Below, in pieces: positions 50,013-61,826 of a DNA stretch of 64,000 bases (its first letter is position 1; each line of letters begins with the position of its first letter). A program made the translations under genes and the position numbers. This DNA is from Vibrio sp. CDRSL-10 TSBA (GTDB lineage Bacteria; Pseudomonadota; Gammaproteobacteria; Enterobacterales; Vibrionaceae): NCBI GenBank assembly GCA_039696685.1, contig CP155566.1, forward strand, positions 1,054,001 to 1,118,000, given 5' to 3'. Below the pieces are notes generated by a model. It was given only the letters and a program-made list of their open reading frames with translations, was not told the origin of the DNA and did no database searches.

Positions 50013-50324
50013 ATGAAACTGAAATCTTTACTGTTATCTACATTATTGGCGTTGAGCTGGCCTGCTGCGAATGCATTGGCTGCCGCAGAAGAGAATCCTG
50101 TGCAAGCCGAAACTGCACAGGGTATCGAAATTACAGTGAATGTTAATTCGGCTTCTGCCGAAGAGATCGCGACGCTGTTGTCCGGGATCGGGCTTAAAAA
50201 GGCGCAGGCCATAGTCGACTACCGTCAGGCAAACGGAGAGTTTCAAACCAAACAGGACCTGACCAAGGTTAAGGGGATAGGGGAGGCCACCGTGGCGAAA
50301 AACGAAGCGCGCATTCTGCTCTAA
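50013..50324 (+). CDS. Periplasmic helix-hairpin-helix DNA-binding protein, ComEA family
   Basis: A 103-residue exported protein with a signal peptide (MKLKSLLLSTLLALSWPAANALA) and a C-terminal ComEA-type domain of two helix-hairpin-helix motifs: NVNSASAEEIATLLSGIGLKKAQAIVDYRQ and FQTKQDLTKVKGIGEATV. In Vibrio this family binds incoming DNA in the periplasm during natural transformation. It has its own promoter region and terminator. A well-spaced ribosome-binding site (AAGGAGAG) precedes the ATG. Confidence 0.92.
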   Translation: MKLKSLLLSTLLALSWPAANALAAAEENPVQAETAQGIEITVNVNSASAEEIATLLSGIGLKKAQAIVDYRQANGEFQTKQDLTKVKGIGEATVAKNEARILL

Positions 50325-50453
50325 GCCTCTAGTCAAAATGCCCGCTATCGGGTCATATGCCGGTTGGTGCGGTTCAGAGTACGTTGCTACTGTCCAAGTG
50401 CTATTATCTTGCTCGTTGCTATTGCCTGCTGCCTGGCACAGCCCATAATGAGA

Positions 50454-50486
50454 AAAAACTCAGATCCCAGATCTGAGTTTTTGTTT
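50454..50486 (+). terminator. Intrinsic terminator in the comEA-cmk spacer
   Basis: AAAAACTCAGATC and GATCTGAGTTTTT form a perfect 13-bp stem with a CCA loop and a T-rich tail, 130 bp after the ComEA-family gene. The rest of the 291-bp spacer shows nothing else I recognise beyond the presumed cmk promoter. Confidence 0.88.
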
Positions 50487-50615
50487 TCTGTTTTGTAGCA
50501 AAATATAACCGTTTACCCAATCCTGCCTAGCACCCGAAGACGATTCCAACTATAATTTGCCGCCGGTAAATCGCAGACATAATCCGTCGCGAACAAAAAC
50601 AAAGTGGAGTAAAAC

Positions 50616-51296
50616 ATGTCCTCTCAAACACCGGTGATTACCGTGGATGGACCAAGCGGAGCGGGTAAAGGTACGCTTTGCATGCTGTTGGCTAACAAAC
50701 TCGGTTTTCATCTTTTAGATTCTGGTGCCATTTATCGTGTGCTGGCTCTGGCCGCCATTCATCACGGTGTCGATATCGAATCAGAAGATGCACTTGTGCC
50801 GCTGGCAACACACCTCGATGTCCAGTTTATTGCGGAAGGCGATCTCGTCAAAGTGATTCTGGAAGGCGAGGATGTGTCTAAAGAACTGCGCAAAGAAGAG
50901 ACCGGAATGGCAGCCTCAAAAGTTGCTGCTTTGCCACGTGTTCGTGAAGCATTGTTGCGCCGCCAACGTGCATTTGCCGATGAAAAAGGTCTGGTTGCGG
51001 ATGGCCGCGATATGGGAACCGTTGTCTTCCCGCAGGCTGAAGTGAAAATTTTCCTGGACGCCAGTGCCGAAGAGCGTGCACGTCGTCGATTCAAGCAGTT
51101 GCAACTGAAAGGGCTTGATGTTAAATTTGACGCCCTTTTAAGCGAAATCCAAGAGCGTGACGATCGAGATCGTAACCGCCCAGTGGCTCCATTACGCCCT
51201 GCAGAGGATGCGCTGTTGCTTGATTCTACCGAAATGTCTATCGACGAAGTGGTAGAAAAGGCACTACAATATATCGAATCGAAGCTGGCGGAATAA
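50616..51296 (+). CDS. cmk: Cytidylate kinase
   Basis: Cytoplasmic enzyme (226 residues) that phosphorylates CMP and dCMP with ATP. The P-loop is [11 protein letters not shown] at residues 10-20. The conserved ARG-like [30 protein letters not shown] stretch (about 129-158) and [19 protein letters not shown] complete the signature. It is followed after 104 bp by rpsA, the usual cmk-rpsA-ihfB arrangement. Confidence 0.97.
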   Translation: MSSQTPVITVDGPSGAGKGTLCMLLANKLGFHLLDSGAIYRVLALAAIHHGVDIESEDALVPLATHLDVQFIAEGDLVKVILEGEDVSKELRKEETGMAASKVAALPRVREALLRRQRAFADEKGLVADGRDMGTVVFPQAEVKIFLDASAEERARRRFKQLQLKGLDVKFDALLSEIQERDDRDRNRPVAPLRPAEDALLLDSTEMSIDEVVEKALQYIESKLAE

Positions 51297-51400
51297 ACCA
51301 CGTCAGTTAAGAGCGTTGGTCGCAAGGATGATGACCGGCGAATTTAATAACCCCATGTGGTAGGACACCCGTGGTAGTTTACTTATTGAAGATTAATTAA

Positions 51401-53071
51401 ATGACTGAATCTTTTGCTCAACTCTTTGAAGAGTTTCTAAACGAGACTGAATTCCAACAAGGTACTATCGTTAAAGGTACTGTAGTTGCTATCGAAAACG
51501 GCTACGTACTGGTTGACGCTGGTCTTAAGTCTGAGTCTGCAATCCCTGCTGAACAGTTCAAGAACGCTGCTGGCGAACTTGAAGTTGAAGTTGGTTCTGA
51601 AGTAGACGTAGCACTTGACGCTGTTGAAGACGGTTTCGGTGAAACTCAACTTTCTCGTGAGAAAGCGAAACGTCACGAAGCTTGGATCGTTCTTGAGAAA
51701 GCTTACGAAGAAGCTGAAACTGTTGTTGGTATCATCAACGGTAAAGTTAAAGGCGGTTTCACTGTTGAACTGAACGGTATCCGTGCATTCCTGCCAGGTT
51801 CACTGGTTGACGTACGTCCTATCCGTGACACTGCTCACCTGGAAAACAAAGAGCTAGAGTTCAAAGTAATCAAGCTTGACCAGAAGCGTAACAACGTAGT
51901 TGTTTCTCGTCGTGCTGTTATCGAATCTGAAAACAGCGTTGAGCGTGACGAACTTCTTGAGACTCTGCAAGAAGGTACTGAAGTTAAAGGTATCGTTAAG
52001 AACCTTACTGACTACGGTGCATTCGTTGACCTTGGTGGTGTTGATGGTCTTCTGCACATCACTGACATGGCTTGGAAACGCGTTAAGCACCCATCTGAGA
52101 TCGTTAACGTTGGTGATGAAATCACAGTTAAAGTTCTTAAGTTCGACCGTGAGCGTACTCGCGTATCACTAGGTCTGAAACAGCTGGGCGAAGATCCATG
52201 GGTAGCAATCGCTAAGCGTTACCCAGAAGGTCACAAACTGACTGGTCGTGTTACTAACCTGACTGACTACGGCTGCTTCGTTGAAATCGAAGAAGGCGTT
52301 GAAGGTCTGGTACACGTTTCTGAAATGGACTGGACTAACAAGAACATCCACCCATCTAAAGTTGTTAATGTTGGCGACGAAGTTGAGGTTATGGTTCTGG
52401 ATATCGACGAAGAACGTCGTCGTATCTCTCTAGGCCTGAAACAGTGTAAAGCTAACCCATGGCAGTCATTCGCTGAGCTACAAGCTAAAGGCGATAAAGT
52501 AACTGGTAAGATCAAGTCTATCACTGACTTCGGTATCTTCATCGGTCTTGACGGCGGCATCGACGGTCTGGTTCACCTGTCTGACATCTCTTGGAACGTT
52601 CCAGGTGAAGAAGCAGTACGTGAATACAAGAAAGGCGACGAAATCTCTGCAGTAGTTCTAGCAGTAGACGCAGAGCGTGAGCGCATTTCTCTGGGCGTTA
52701 AGCAAATGGAAAATGACCCATTCAACGCTTACGTTGCAGACAACAAGAAAGGTGTTCTGGTTAACGGTACTGTAACTGCAGTTGACGCGAAAGGCGCAAC
52801 TATCGAGCTGGAAGACGGCGTTGAAGGTTACATCCGTGCATCTGAAGTTTCTCGTGACCGCGTAGAAGATGCAACTCTGATCCTGAACGTTGGTGATAGC
52901 GTTGAAGCGAAATTTACTGGTGTTGACCGTAAGAACCGCGTAATCAACCTGTCTATCAAAGCGAAAGACGAAGCTGAAGAGCAAGAAGCAATGGCATCTA
53001 TCAACAAGCAAGATGACGGCGCATTCGGTAACGCAATGGCTGACGCTTTCAAAGCAGCTAAAGGCGAATAA
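51401..53071 (+). CDS. rpsA: 30S ribosomal protein S1
   Basis: Essential RNA-binding ribosomal protein (556 residues) that brings mRNA to the 30S subunit. Six S1 repeats are visible, at about residues 20-85, 105-170, 190-260, 275-345, 360-435 and 450-515; repeats such as [21 protein letters not shown] are clear. Codon use is extremely biased, as expected. No frameshift was seen across its full length although it is rich in GTTC and GAAC sites. Confidence 0.98.
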   Translation: MTESFAQLFEEFLNETEFQQGTIVKGTVVAIENGYVLVDAGLKSESAIPAEQFKNAAGELEVEVGSEVDVALDAVEDGFGETQLSREKAKRHEAWIVLEKAYEEAETVVGIINGKVKGGFTVELNGIRAFLPGSLVDVRPIRDTAHLENKELEFKVIKLDQKRNNVVVSRRAVIESENSVERDELLETLQEGTEVKGIVKNLTDYGAFVDLGGVDGLLHITDMAWKRVKHPSEIVNVGDEITVKVLKFDRERTRVSLGLKQLGEDPWVAIAKRYPEGHKLTGRVTNLTDYGCFVEIEEGVEGLVHVSEMDWTNKNIHPSKVVNVGDEVEVMVLDIDEERRRISLGLKQCKANPWQSFAELQAKGDKVTGKIKSITDFGIFIGLDGGIDGLVHLSDISWNVPGEEAVREYKKGDEISAVVLAVDAERERISLGVKQMENDPFNAYVADNKKGVLVNGTVTAVDAKGATIELEDGVEGYIRASEVSRDRVEDATLILNVGDSVEAKFTGVDRKNRVINLSIKAKDEAEEQEAMASINKQDDGAFGNAMADAFKAAKGE

Positions 53072-53088
53072 TTTAATTATCGCTGAAT

Positions 53089-53117
53089 AAAAAGGAGCCG
53101 TAAGGCTCCTTTTTTTA
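53089..53117 (+). terminator. Intrinsic terminator after rpsA
   Basis: AAAAAGGAGCC and GGCTCCTTTTT form an 11-bp stem with a GTAA loop and a T tail. Confidence 0.92.
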
Positions 53118-53198
53118 TCTTGCTTGACCACACACTTGAAAGCCTCTGTTTTTAAGCCCTACAGCGTGCTGACACAGTCAACGGCTGATTTGAGTGAT

Positions 53199-53229
53199 GA
53201 AAAGATTTAGTTAAGTTTGAAATCTTTTC
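53199..53229. promoter_or_regulatory. 10-bp inverted repeat upstream of ihfB
   Basis: GAAAAGATTT (53199-53208) and its exact complement AAATCTTTTC (53220-53229) are separated by 11 bp, 77 bp before ihfB. It could be an operator in the ihfB promoter region. The regulator is unknown. Confidence 0.4.
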
Positions 53230-53305
53230 CTACAATATTAAGCAAGTGTTTGTTGGAACTGAGAATACTGACTATAATCAGGATAAAAACTCGAAGAGGG
53301 AAACT

Positions 53306-53590
53306 ATGACTAAGTCTGAATTAATTGAAAGACTCTGTGCTGAGCAAACCCACTTGTCTGCGAAAGAGATCGAAGACGCGGTGAAGGACATTCTTGAGCA
53401 CATGGCGAAAACCTTAGAAGATGGGGAACGCATCGAAATTCGTGGTTTCGGTAGTTTCTCTTTGCACTATCGTGAGCCTCGAGTCGGACGCAATCCGAAA
53501 ACCGGTGAGAAAGTGGAATTGGAAGGTAAGTACGTTCCACACTTCAAACCAGGTAAAGAACTTCGTGAACGTGTAAACGAAGCTATCTGA
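53306..53590 (+). CDS. ihfB: Integration host factor, beta subunit
   Basis: DNA-bending protein (94 residues) that pairs with IhfA. The start at 53306 ([10 protein letters not shown]) has GAAGAGGG just upstream; a longer frame from 53246 adds 20 unrelated residues. The conserved DNA-binding arm is visible as [26 protein letters not shown]. It ends [19 protein letters not shown]. Its position after rpsA is typical. Confidence 0.97.
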   Translation: MTKSELIERLCAEQTHLSAKEIEDAVKDILEHMAKTLEDGERIEIRGFGSFSLHYREPRVGRNPKTGEKVELEGKYVPHFKPGKELRERVNEAI

Positions 53591-53610
53591 TTTAAGTAGT
53601 GAATTTTGTT

Positions 53611-53645
53611 AAAGCGGCATACTGTCTCAGTGTGCCGCTTTTTTG
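53611..53645 (+). terminator. Intrinsic terminator after ihfB
   Basis: AAAGCGGCATACT and AGTGTGCCGCTTT pair (one mismatch) around a GTCTC loop, followed by six T residues. Confidence 0.85.
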
Positions 53646-53869
53646 CGAGCTGATGTCGTGCTCGGCCTGTCAGTGCTGTACTGACTATGGTGAGATCCCG
53701 GATTGGTGTTGAATTGGACACACTCTTTATCGGGCAGCGGTTAATGCGTCTACATACGCCGCAAAAATAGGTTTAAAAGCGCTGAAGTACCGATAATAGC
53801 CATGGTTTGTCAGGCTGTTTTCCTGCATAATCAGGGTGCTTGTGTTCGTGAATAGATAGGTAATGGATT

Positions 53870-54155
53870 ATGAAAATAATAAAAATCGTGGTGTTACTTG
53901 CTCTCTTCCTGATTGCGTTGGCATTAGGTTTCGCAGAATCAGGAGATAGTGACTTTCAATTATCTGCTGGCACAGGGCGAGTTCCATTTATCTACCCTTC
54001 TGGGTTCAGTGTTTGTGGTTGGTTTTCTGATTGCCTGGCTCATTTTTGGCAGCATGCATTTAAAATCACAACTTGAAATTCGCAAGCTAAACAGAAAGCT
54101 GAAAAAACAGTCATCGGCCAACGACGTTTCAGAGCAGAAAGCGAATATCGAATAA
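53870..54155 (+). CDS. lapA: LPS assembly protein LapA, apparent +1 frameshift
   Basis: Small inner-membrane protein (94 residues after correction) that works with LapB in controlling lipopolysaccharide synthesis through FtsH and LpxC. One N-terminal transmembrane segment (IVVLLALFLIALALG) and a second (GSVFVVGFLIAWLIFG) are visible. The frame breaks between them; removing one T from GTTTC at 53928-53932 gives LALGSQNQEIVTFNYLLAQGEF, the conserved linker. The C-terminus is charged. lapB starts 12 bp later. Confidence 0.93.
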
Positions 54156-54167
54156 GGTCGTTTTTAG

Positions 54168-55337
54168 ATGTTAGAAATCCTCTTCTTGTTATTGCCAATT
54201 GCTGCCGCTTACGGGTGGTATATGGGTAATCGTAGTGCCCAGCAAGACAAGCAGAAGCATTCCCACCAAATCTCCCGTCAGTACGTGACGGGTCTTAACC
54301 TGCTGTTGTCTGATCAGTCAGACAAAGCGGTTGATCACTTTATTGAACTGTTGCAAGTCGACAATGAAACCATAGATACCCATCTGGCGTTGGGTAACCT
54401 GTTTCGTTCGCGCGGCGAAGTGGATCGCGCTATCCGCATCCACCAGAATCTTATCTCCCGCTCCGGGCTGACCATCGACCAGAAAAACCTGGCGCTGCAG
54501 CAACTGGCTAAAGATTACATGGTGTCCGGTTTCCTCGATCGGGCCGAGAAAATCTTTGAGCAGTTGGTCGATGAGCCGGAACATCGCGAGTCGGCGCTGC
54601 AGCAACTGGCGTCTATCTACCAGCAAACCCGTGAGTGGCATAAAGCCATTGATGCCGCTCAGGCACTGGTCAAGATGGGCCGTAAACGGATGAAAACCAG
54701 TATTGCCCATTACTGGTGCGAGCTGGCCATGCTGGAAAAAGCAGACAGCAATAACAGTAAAGCGATTAACCTGTTTAAAAAGGCGTTGCAGGAAGATCCG
54801 AAATGCGTTCGAGCCAGCATCTCTCTGGGTAAGCTGCATCTCGAGAATGAAGAGTACGACAAAACCATTCAATACATGGAAAAGGTACTCGAACAGGATA
54901 TCGATTTCATCGGTGAAGTCCTGCCGACGCTGGCGGAATGCTACCATCACCTCGGCCGTGAACAGGAGCTGGTTCAGTTCCTGCGTGAATGTATCTCGAA
55001 TAAGGCAGGGGTATCCGCGGAGCTGATGCTGGCTCAACTGGTCGCACAGCATGAAGGCGTTGCTTCGGCACAGGAGCTGTTGACCCGCCAGCTGGTTAAA
55101 AACCCGACCATGAAAGGCTTCTATCGTTTGATCGATTACCATATTGCCGAAGCGGAAGAGGGCCGTGCCAAGGCCAGTTTGTCGACTTTGCAAAAACTGG
55201 TTGGTGAACAGCTCAAAGTCAAACCGCATTATCGTTGCCGCCGCTGTGGTTTTTCTACCCATTCACTGTACTGGCATTGTCCTTCATGTAAGGGATGGGG
55301 TTCGATCAAGCCGATCAGAGGCTTGGACGGAGAATAA
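54168..55337 (+). CDS. lapB: LPS assembly protein LapB (YciM)
   Basis: Inner-membrane-anchored protein (389 residues) that regulates LpxC degradation. It has an N-terminal helix (LEILFLLLPIAAAYGWYMG), about eight TPR repeats from residue 40 to 330 (for example DLAINL-like SKAINLFKKALQEDPKCVRASI), and a C-terminal rubredoxin-like metal domain with two CxxC pairs (CRRCGFSTHSLYWHCPSC). It forms an operon with lapA and is followed by pyrF after 89 bp. Confidence 0.96.
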   Translation: MLEILFLLLPIAAAYGWYMGNRSAQQDKQKHSHQISRQYVTGLNLLLSDQSDKAVDHFIELLQVDNETIDTHLALGNLFRSRGEVDRAIRIHQNLISRSGLTIDQKNLALQQLAKDYMVSGFLDRAEKIFEQLVDEPEHRESALQQLASIYQQTREWHKAIDAAQALVKMGRKRMKTSIAHYWCELAMLEKADSNNSKAINLFKKALQEDPKCVRASISLGKLHLENEEYDKTIQYMEKVLEQDIDFIGEVLPTLAECYHHLGREQELVQFLRECISNKAGVSAELMLAQLVAQHEGVASAQELLTRQLVKNPTMKGFYRLIDYHIAEAEEGRAKASLSTLQKLVGEQLKVKPHYRCRRCGFSTHSLYWHCPSCKGWGSIKPIRGLDGE

Positions 55338-55372
55338 TTAATGATTGGCCTTACGCCGGTTATTTCAGATTT

Positions 55373-55397
55373 GCAGCTTGTATGAGCTGCATTTTTA
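55373..55397 (+). terminator. Terminator between lapB and pyrF
   Basis: GCAGCT and AGCTGC form a 6-bp stem with a TGTATG loop and an ATTTTTAT tail, 30 bp before pyrF. It is weak and may permit readthrough. Confidence 0.6.
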
Positions 55398-55426
55398 TAG
55401 GCTAAAAGCATATCTTAGGAGTAGAA

Positions 55427-56122
55427 ATGAACGACCAGAAAGTGATCGTTGCACTGGATTATGACAACCAAGCGGATGCCCTAGCATTTGTCGACAAGAT
55501 CGACCCTGCCAGTTGCCGGTTAAAAGTCGGCAAAGAGATGTTTACGCTCTTTGGTCCGGAATTCGTTCGTGAACTACACAAAAGGGGCTTTTCGGTTTTT
55601 CTGGATCTGAAATTCCACGATATCCCAAATACCTGTTCCAAAGCGGTCCGTGCTGCGGCTGAACTGGGTGTCTGGATGGTCAATGTTCACGCCAGCGGTG
55701 GTGAACGCATGATGACCGCATCACGCGAAATCCTCGAGCCTTACGGCAAAGATCGTCCGTTGCTGATCGCAGTGACTGTACTCACCAGTATGGAACAGAG
55801 TGACCTGGCCGGGATCGGCCTTAATGTCGCGCCTGAGCAGCAAGTGATGCGTCTGGCTACTCTGACCAAGAATGCGGGTCTGGATGGCGTGGTGTGTTCG
55901 GCACAGGAAGCGTCAGTGCTGAAACAGGGCCTGGGTCAGGAGTTCAAACTGGTGACTCCGGGTATTCGCCCGGCAGGCTCTGATGCGGGCGACCAGCGCC
56001 GTATTATGACGCCATATGAAGCACTTCAGGCGGGGTCGGATTACCTGGTTATTGGTCGTCCTATCACTCAGGCCGCCGATCCGGCGAAAGTTCTGACAGC
56101 GATTAACGCCTCGCTGGTGTAA
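55427..56122 (+). CDS. pyrF: Orotidine 5'-phosphate decarboxylase
   Basis: Pyrimidine biosynthesis enzyme (231 residues) that converts OMP to UMP. The beta-alpha barrel has [16 protein letters not shown] at the start, the catalytic Asp-Lys array in [13 protein letters not shown] (about residues 60-73), and [25 protein letters not shown] and [11 protein letters not shown] at the phosphate-binding end. GGAG lies upstream of the ATG. Confidence 0.97.
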   Translation: MNDQKVIVALDYDNQADALAFVDKIDPASCRLKVGKEMFTLFGPEFVRELHKRGFSVFLDLKFHDIPNTCSKAVRAAAELGVWMVNVHASGGERMMTASREILEPYGKDRPLLIAVTVLTSMEQSDLAGIGLNVAPEQQVMRLATLTKNAGLDGVVCSAQEASVLKQGLGQEFKLVTPGIRPAGSDAGDQRRIMTPYEALQAGSDYLVIGRPITQAADPAKVLTAINASLV

Positions 56123-56146
56123 ATCCTTTTCAGGCTCGGACAATAC

Positions 56147-56177
56147 AAAAAAGGTCAGCTTACAGGCTGACCTTTTT
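56147..56177 (+). terminator. Intrinsic terminator after pyrF
   Basis: AAAAAGGTCAGC and GCTGACCTTTTT form a 12-bp stem with a short loop, flanked by A- and T-runs so it can also act for the opposing miaE gene. Confidence 0.9.
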
Positions 56178-56210
56178 ACTGTCTGGCTTTAATAGCCAAG
56201 CAGTGAGTAT

Positions 56211-56987
56211 TCAGTTTAACACCGGCTTACCGCTGTGAAATTTAAAATCACTGTCCGGCGAGCGAATCAATTCAGCTTCTATCCGGCCAAAATAGGCAAT
56301 GCGCTGTGAAATGTCTGTCCCGGCAATCTGCTCAGCCAGACTGAGGTAATCCTGATAATGACGCGCTTCGGAGCGCAGCAGCGAGATATAAAATTTGGCG
56401 ATATCCTCATCAAGGTGAGGTGCCAGACGTGCAAAGCGCTCGCATGAGCGGGCTTCAATGTACGCGCCGATGATCAGTTTGTCGATCAGGGTTTGCGGCT
56501 CATGGGTTTTCATATGCGACAGTAACCCCTTGGCGTAGCGACTGGCCGGAATCGATTCGTAACTGATGCCTCTGCTGTGCATGATTTCCAGTACCTGATA
56601 GAAGTGGTGCAGCTCTTCTTTGATCAGTAATACCATCTTATCAATCAGCTCCTGGCTGTAGGGCGAATCTGATTTGGCCATGATGGCCTTAGAAATCTGA
56701 CTTTTGCCTTTCAGCGTCTCAATGCTGCCAATGTTGCGATAGGTAAAGTCTTCATAAGGTTTAAACCAGTCGAGCAGCGAGTGCTGGCTCTGTTGGTCTA
56801 CCGCATACTTACGAATCAGATACATGGCTGACTGGCCAGCCTTGAGTTCACACATCAGGTGATCAAGCAGAATGACCGGCAGGTTGTCGGGCTTACGCGC
56901 TTCCTCTATCCATTCAACTGGGGTTTCACAATGCAGAAACTGATGGATAGGCTCGAGAAGTTTTTCAATCGCTGGGGTATTTATCAT
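56211..56987 (-). CDS. miaE: tRNA-(ms2io6A)37 hydroxylase MiaE
   Basis: Di-iron monooxygenase (258 residues) that hydroxylates the isopentenyl group of ms2i6A at tRNA position 37. Ferritin-like iron ligands are visible as two Glu/ExxH sets: CELKAGQSAMYLI and IKEELHHFYQVLE, then EARSCERFARLAP and RSEARHYQDYLSLA. Length and motif order fit the family. It is transcribed against pyrF. Weak hairpin upstream belongs to the next gene's 3' end. Confidence 0.92.
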   Translation of the reverse strand: MINTPAIEKLLEPIHQFLHCETPVEWIEEARKPDNLPVILLDHLMCELKAGQSAMYLIRKYAVDQQSQHSLLDWFKPYEDFTYRNIGSIETLKGKSQISKAIMAKSDSPYSQELIDKMVLLIKEELHHFYQVLEIMHSRGISYESIPASRYAKGLLSHMKTHEPQTLIDKLIIGAYIEARSCERFARLAPHLDEDIAKFYISLLRSEARHYQDYLSLAEQIAGTDISQRIAYFGRIEAELIRSPDSDFKFHSGKPVLN

Positions 56988-57000
56988 GGTCGCAACAATA

Positions 57001-57026
57001 ACAAAGGCCGCCTTGGCGACCTTTGT
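57001..57026 (-). terminator. Probable terminator of the membrane-anchored protein gene
   Basis: ACAAAGGCCGC and GCGACCTTTGT pair (one mismatch) around CTTG. On the minus strand it is followed by TATTGTTG, a modest T-run, about 35 bp after the gene's stop. Confidence 0.65.
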
Positions 57027-57058
57027 GTTAATTAATCGGTTCGAAAACGGCTAGTATA

Positions 57059-57824
57059 TTACCATTTTTTCTTTTCGCCAAAGAGCATGTCCATGTCGTG
57101 CTGGCGCTCGTTTCTCTTCTTTCTTCTCCAAATCCGCCGCATTTTTGCTCTGGCGACGTTTTTCGAGATCATCGTACATGGTCTGTAGTTTTTCCCGTGC
57201 CTGTACTGAATAGCTGTCGCTCTTCGAACTCAGAACATCAAGGCCCTTGCGCAGCAACTGTATTGCTGTTCCTGGCTGACCACGCACAATCGAGTCGTTG
57301 GCGCGTTTGATCACGTTCTCGATGTTGATGCGAATTTGAATGGTCTCCAGGCGTGCATTTTCTGCCACATAAGCCTGAGTTTCAAAACGGCCTTTATTGT
57401 GTTCACTGCGGATAGTATCGCGCAGACGCTTCACCAGTTTGAGCATCACAATCGCCTGCTTATCGCTGCTCGGTACTTTAAAGGTTGTACTCTCACTGCC
57501 GGAATGATTTTGCTGCAGATTGTTGATCTGCACTTTCATGTTCTCGATGCGCTGTGCCAGTTGCTTGTTCTTCGGATCGAGTTCATACATGTTTTGCAGT
57601 GCGTCAAGAATCCGGTTGTTGAGGCACAACAATAACTCTTTGCTGTATGGCAAATGGTGCGCATTACCGATGAGATCCTCAGTGGCATCGATGATGGTCA
57701 GGTAACGGGATGACTCTTGCTTCTTCACGGTTTCAACTTTGACTTTGTACTGAAGCATGATGTTATAGCCCAAAACCAGCACCAATAAGATGGCAATCAG
57801 AGCGATAATTAAACCGATATTCAT
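57059..57824 (-). CDS. Membrane-anchored coiled-coil protein of unknown function, apparent +1 frameshift at the C-terminus
   Basis: One N-terminal transmembrane helix (IGLIIALIAILLVLVLGYNIML) is followed by a mainly helical cytoplasmic or periplasmic region of about 220 residues with heptad-like stretches (LAQRIENMKVQINNLQ; RLETIQIRINIENVIKRAND). As printed the frame ends at 57051 after an odd basic tail; removing one base at GTTTC (plus strand 57110-57114) gives EENERQHDMDMLFGEKKKW and a stop at 57059, 254 residues in all. I regard the corrected end as genuine because the new tail is acidic and amphipathic like the rest. I do not recognise the family; it appears in this position in vibrios beside cysB. 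Confidence 0.75.
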
Positions 57825-59096
<1,272 letters not shown>

Positions 59097-59237
59097 TGAT
59101 TGGTTTGCTAAACACTGAGTTGGTTTTCTAACGATTATCGTTTCTCGCCAGCGACTGCCGAGCCGATTGCGCGGCGCAATGATTGATCTTGTAGGCGGGA
59201 TTCATACAATAGCGTTCCCCGCAACAAGGCGACACCG

Positions 59238-60431
59238 GTGCGTATGCAAACTCTATTTCAACAGCTCGATACCTTTCTGACTCATACCCAGAATTACTGG
59301 CGTTTCGAGCCATTTCATCACAGTGCTGAGCCCCTACTTCCGTGGTCAGATCCAGCGCTGAAAGAGTGGTTACTTGGCCTCTCTGAGCCGCAGATAGAGA
59401 CGTTCAAAGCGCAGCCGGATACGCTGATTGAGCAACTGGCGCCGTTTATTGCCAATCTTACCGATTTACATGCTTTGACAGAGCTGCACAAGAGTCAGCA
59501 CAGTGCGCCTGATCTGACCGCGATTGAGCAGGGTGTGCCGGGTCGTAAGTACGATCAGGTCCGGTTAATGGGCGGGGCAGCGTTAGCACACCATAATGGC
59601 AGCGAGTGGCTGGAGTGGTGTTCCGGTAAAGGATATCTGGGCCGGGTGCTGGCACAAAACAGTCAGCAGCGCGTGACCAGTTTTGAGTTTCAGCACGAGC
59701 TTTGTCAGCGTGGTCAGGCAGAGGCTGATGCGCTGCAACTGGACATGCGTTTTATTCAGGGTGATGCGTTTGATGGCGCGAGTCAGACGGTTTTTCATTC
59801 GGCGCAGCATGCGGTCGCGTTGCACGCCTGCGGCGATCTGCATGTTCGTTTGATGCAATATGCCAGCCGGGCATCTCTGAGTGCGATTACCTTATCTCCG
59901 TGCTGTTACCATTTGATTGAAGATGAAACGTATCAGCCACTGTCACGATGCGCCCGCAATTCAGCTCTGAATCTTTCACGGAGCGAATTGCGTATTCCGC
60001 TTCAGGAAACGGTCACCGGAGGTGAACGGGTACGACGCCATCGTTTTGCTGAAATGAGTTATCGGCTCGGATTGGACGAGTTGCTCAGGTATGAACTGAG
60101 CATGGAGCAATACCTGCCCGTGCCGAGCATTAAAAAGTCTCTGTTGAGTGCCGGCTTTGAAGCTTTCTGCCAGTGGGCGGCGCAGCAAAAGCAGCTCAGC
60201 TTGCCTGAGGTCGATTATGCGGTTTATCAGCAGCGCGGTGAGCAGCGCTTTTGGCTCATGGAACGACTGAGCCTGGTTCAGCAAGGGTTCAGACGTTTAC
60301 TGGAAATGTGGTTAGTGCTGGATAAAGCGCTTTACCTGCGCGAGCAAGGCTACCAGGTGACGGTGAGCGAATTCTGCGACCGGGCAACAACGCCGCGTAA
60401 TATTCTGATTCATGCCGTTAAGGCCGGGTGA
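59238..60431 (+). CDS. SAM-dependent methyltransferase (class I), substrate unknown
   Basis: A 397-residue protein with a Rossmann-type methyltransferase domain at about 115-230. The SAM motif is EWCSGKGYLGRVLA with a conserved acidic residue at the end of beta-2 (VTSFEFQHELC), and a Cys-containing active region ITLSPCCYHLI follows, resembling the metazoan METTL25/GSTCD-type group. The C-terminal part is helical. The GTG at 59238 is 8 bp after AAGG; the ATG at 59244 is an alternative start. It lies between cysB and ald without obvious partners. Confidence 0.82.
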   Translation: MRMQTLFQQLDTFLTHTQNYWRFEPFHHSAEPLLPWSDPALKEWLLGLSEPQIETFKAQPDTLIEQLAPFIANLTDLHALTELHKSQHSAPDLTAIEQGVPGRKYDQVRLMGGAALAHHNGSEWLEWCSGKGYLGRVLAQNSQQRVTSFEFQHELCQRGQAEADALQLDMRFIQGDAFDGASQTVFHSAQHAVALHACGDLHVRLMQYASRASLSAITLSPCCYHLIEDETYQPLSRCARNSALNLSRSELRIPLQETVTGGERVRRHRFAEMSYRLGLDELLRYELSMEQYLPVPSIKKSLLSAGFEAFCQWAAQQKQLSLPEVDYAVYQQRGEQRFWLMERLSLVQQGFRRLLEMWLVLDKALYLREQGYQVTVSEFCDRATTPRNILIHAVKAG

Positions 60432-60491
60432 TGAAGCCGGGCTGTCAGATTTTTTTCTCATAATTAATAACTAATTTATCGAATAACGCGA

Positions 60492-60521
60492 CGCTCCTGT
60501 CGTGCCTTTGTGGCAGGAGCG
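60492..60521. terminator. Possible terminator between the methyltransferase gene and ald
   Basis: CGCTCCTG and CAGGAGCG are separated by 14 nt in the convergent spacer. There is no good T-run, so function is uncertain. Confidence 0.45.
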
Positions 60522-60544
60522 CCGTGTAACTGAATCGTCTTCGT

Positions 60545-61670
60545 TTAACTAAACATGGTTAGCGCATGTGCCGGGTCTACGTAGTCGAGGTTAAAGTTTT
60601 CAGCGACCTGCTGACAGGTCACTTTCCCGTGAATGACATTCAACCCTTTTAGAAAGCCGGGATCTTGGCTCAGTGCACGCTGATAACCCAGATTGGCCAG
60701 TTTGATGATATAGGGCAGGGTTGCATTATTGAGGGCAAAGGTTGAGGTTTCGCGCGACTGCACCCGGCATATTGGCGACACAATAATGCACCACCTCATC
60801 GACGATAAACGTAGGATCGGCATGGGTGGTCGGGTGGGAAGTGGCAAAGCAGCCGCCCTGATCGATTGCGACGTCAACCACCGCAGAGCCTGGCTTCATG
60901 GCCTTGATATGCTGCTCAGTCACCAGTTTCGGGGCAGCCGCTCCCGGGATCAGGACCGCACCGATAACCAGGTCAGCATTCAGCACATGGTGCTCAATGG
61001 CATCTTCCGTAGAAAAGACCACGTTGGCCCGGCCCTGAAACTCTTGATCAAGGCGGCGTAATACGTCGAGATTGCGATCGAGAATCGTCACATCTGCACG
61101 CAGGCCTATGGCCATGCGCGCCGCGTTGGCACCCACGACACCACCGCCGAGAATAACCACTTTGGCTGGGGCGACACCCGGGACGCCACCGAGTAATAAT
61201 CCACTGCCACCGCGTGATTTTTCGAGTACAAGTGCTCCCGCTTGAATAGACATGCGCCCGGCGACTTCAGACATTGGTGCTAATAGTGGTAAGCGACCCA
61301 TATTATCTGTTACAGTCTCGTAGGCTATGCAGACAGCTTTGCTCTTGATTAGCTCTTCAGTTTGTGGAAAATCTGGAGCGAGGTGCAAATAAGTAAATAA
61401 TATTTGTCCTTCTCTGAGCATAGCTCGTTCGACAGCTTGAGGTTCCTTAACCTTTACAATCATATCTGCCTGCGTGAAAACGTCGGCGGCAGTAGGAAGA
61501 ATGGATGCGCCTACGGCGATGTAGTCATCGTCTGAAAAGCCGATACCGGCTCCGGCGTTTGTTTCGACAAACACTTGGTGGCCGTGTGAGAGCACTTCTC
61601 TCACGCTTGCCGGAATCATGCCCACACGATACTCGTGGTTTTTGATTTCCTTCGGTACGCCAATGATCAT
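60545..61670 (-). CDS. ald: Alanine dehydrogenase, apparent +1 frameshift
   Basis: NAD-dependent enzyme (374 residues after correction) that deaminates L-alanine to pyruvate. N-terminal [18 protein letters not shown] is the family signature. The NAD-binding region has [17 protein letters not shown] and [21 protein letters not shown] carries catalytic residues. The frame breaks at GAVARN; removing one base at GTTTC (plus strand 60747-60751) gives [21 protein letters not shown], the conserved C-terminal stretch. It is divergent from lrp across a 156-bp spacer, and Lrp control of ald is well established elsewhere. Confidence 0.93.
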
Positions 61671-61826
61671 CCTGACTCCTTATCTTTACGTGGTTGTATT
61701 GACTATTAGCAGGGTTTTTGTATCGAATTTATTGCTAGTATAGTCAGCGTTATGTGGGATTTGATACCGAATATTAGAAAGTTGTAGTATATTTTTTTGC
61801 AAGGAAGTAATAAGGTGGAATAAAAA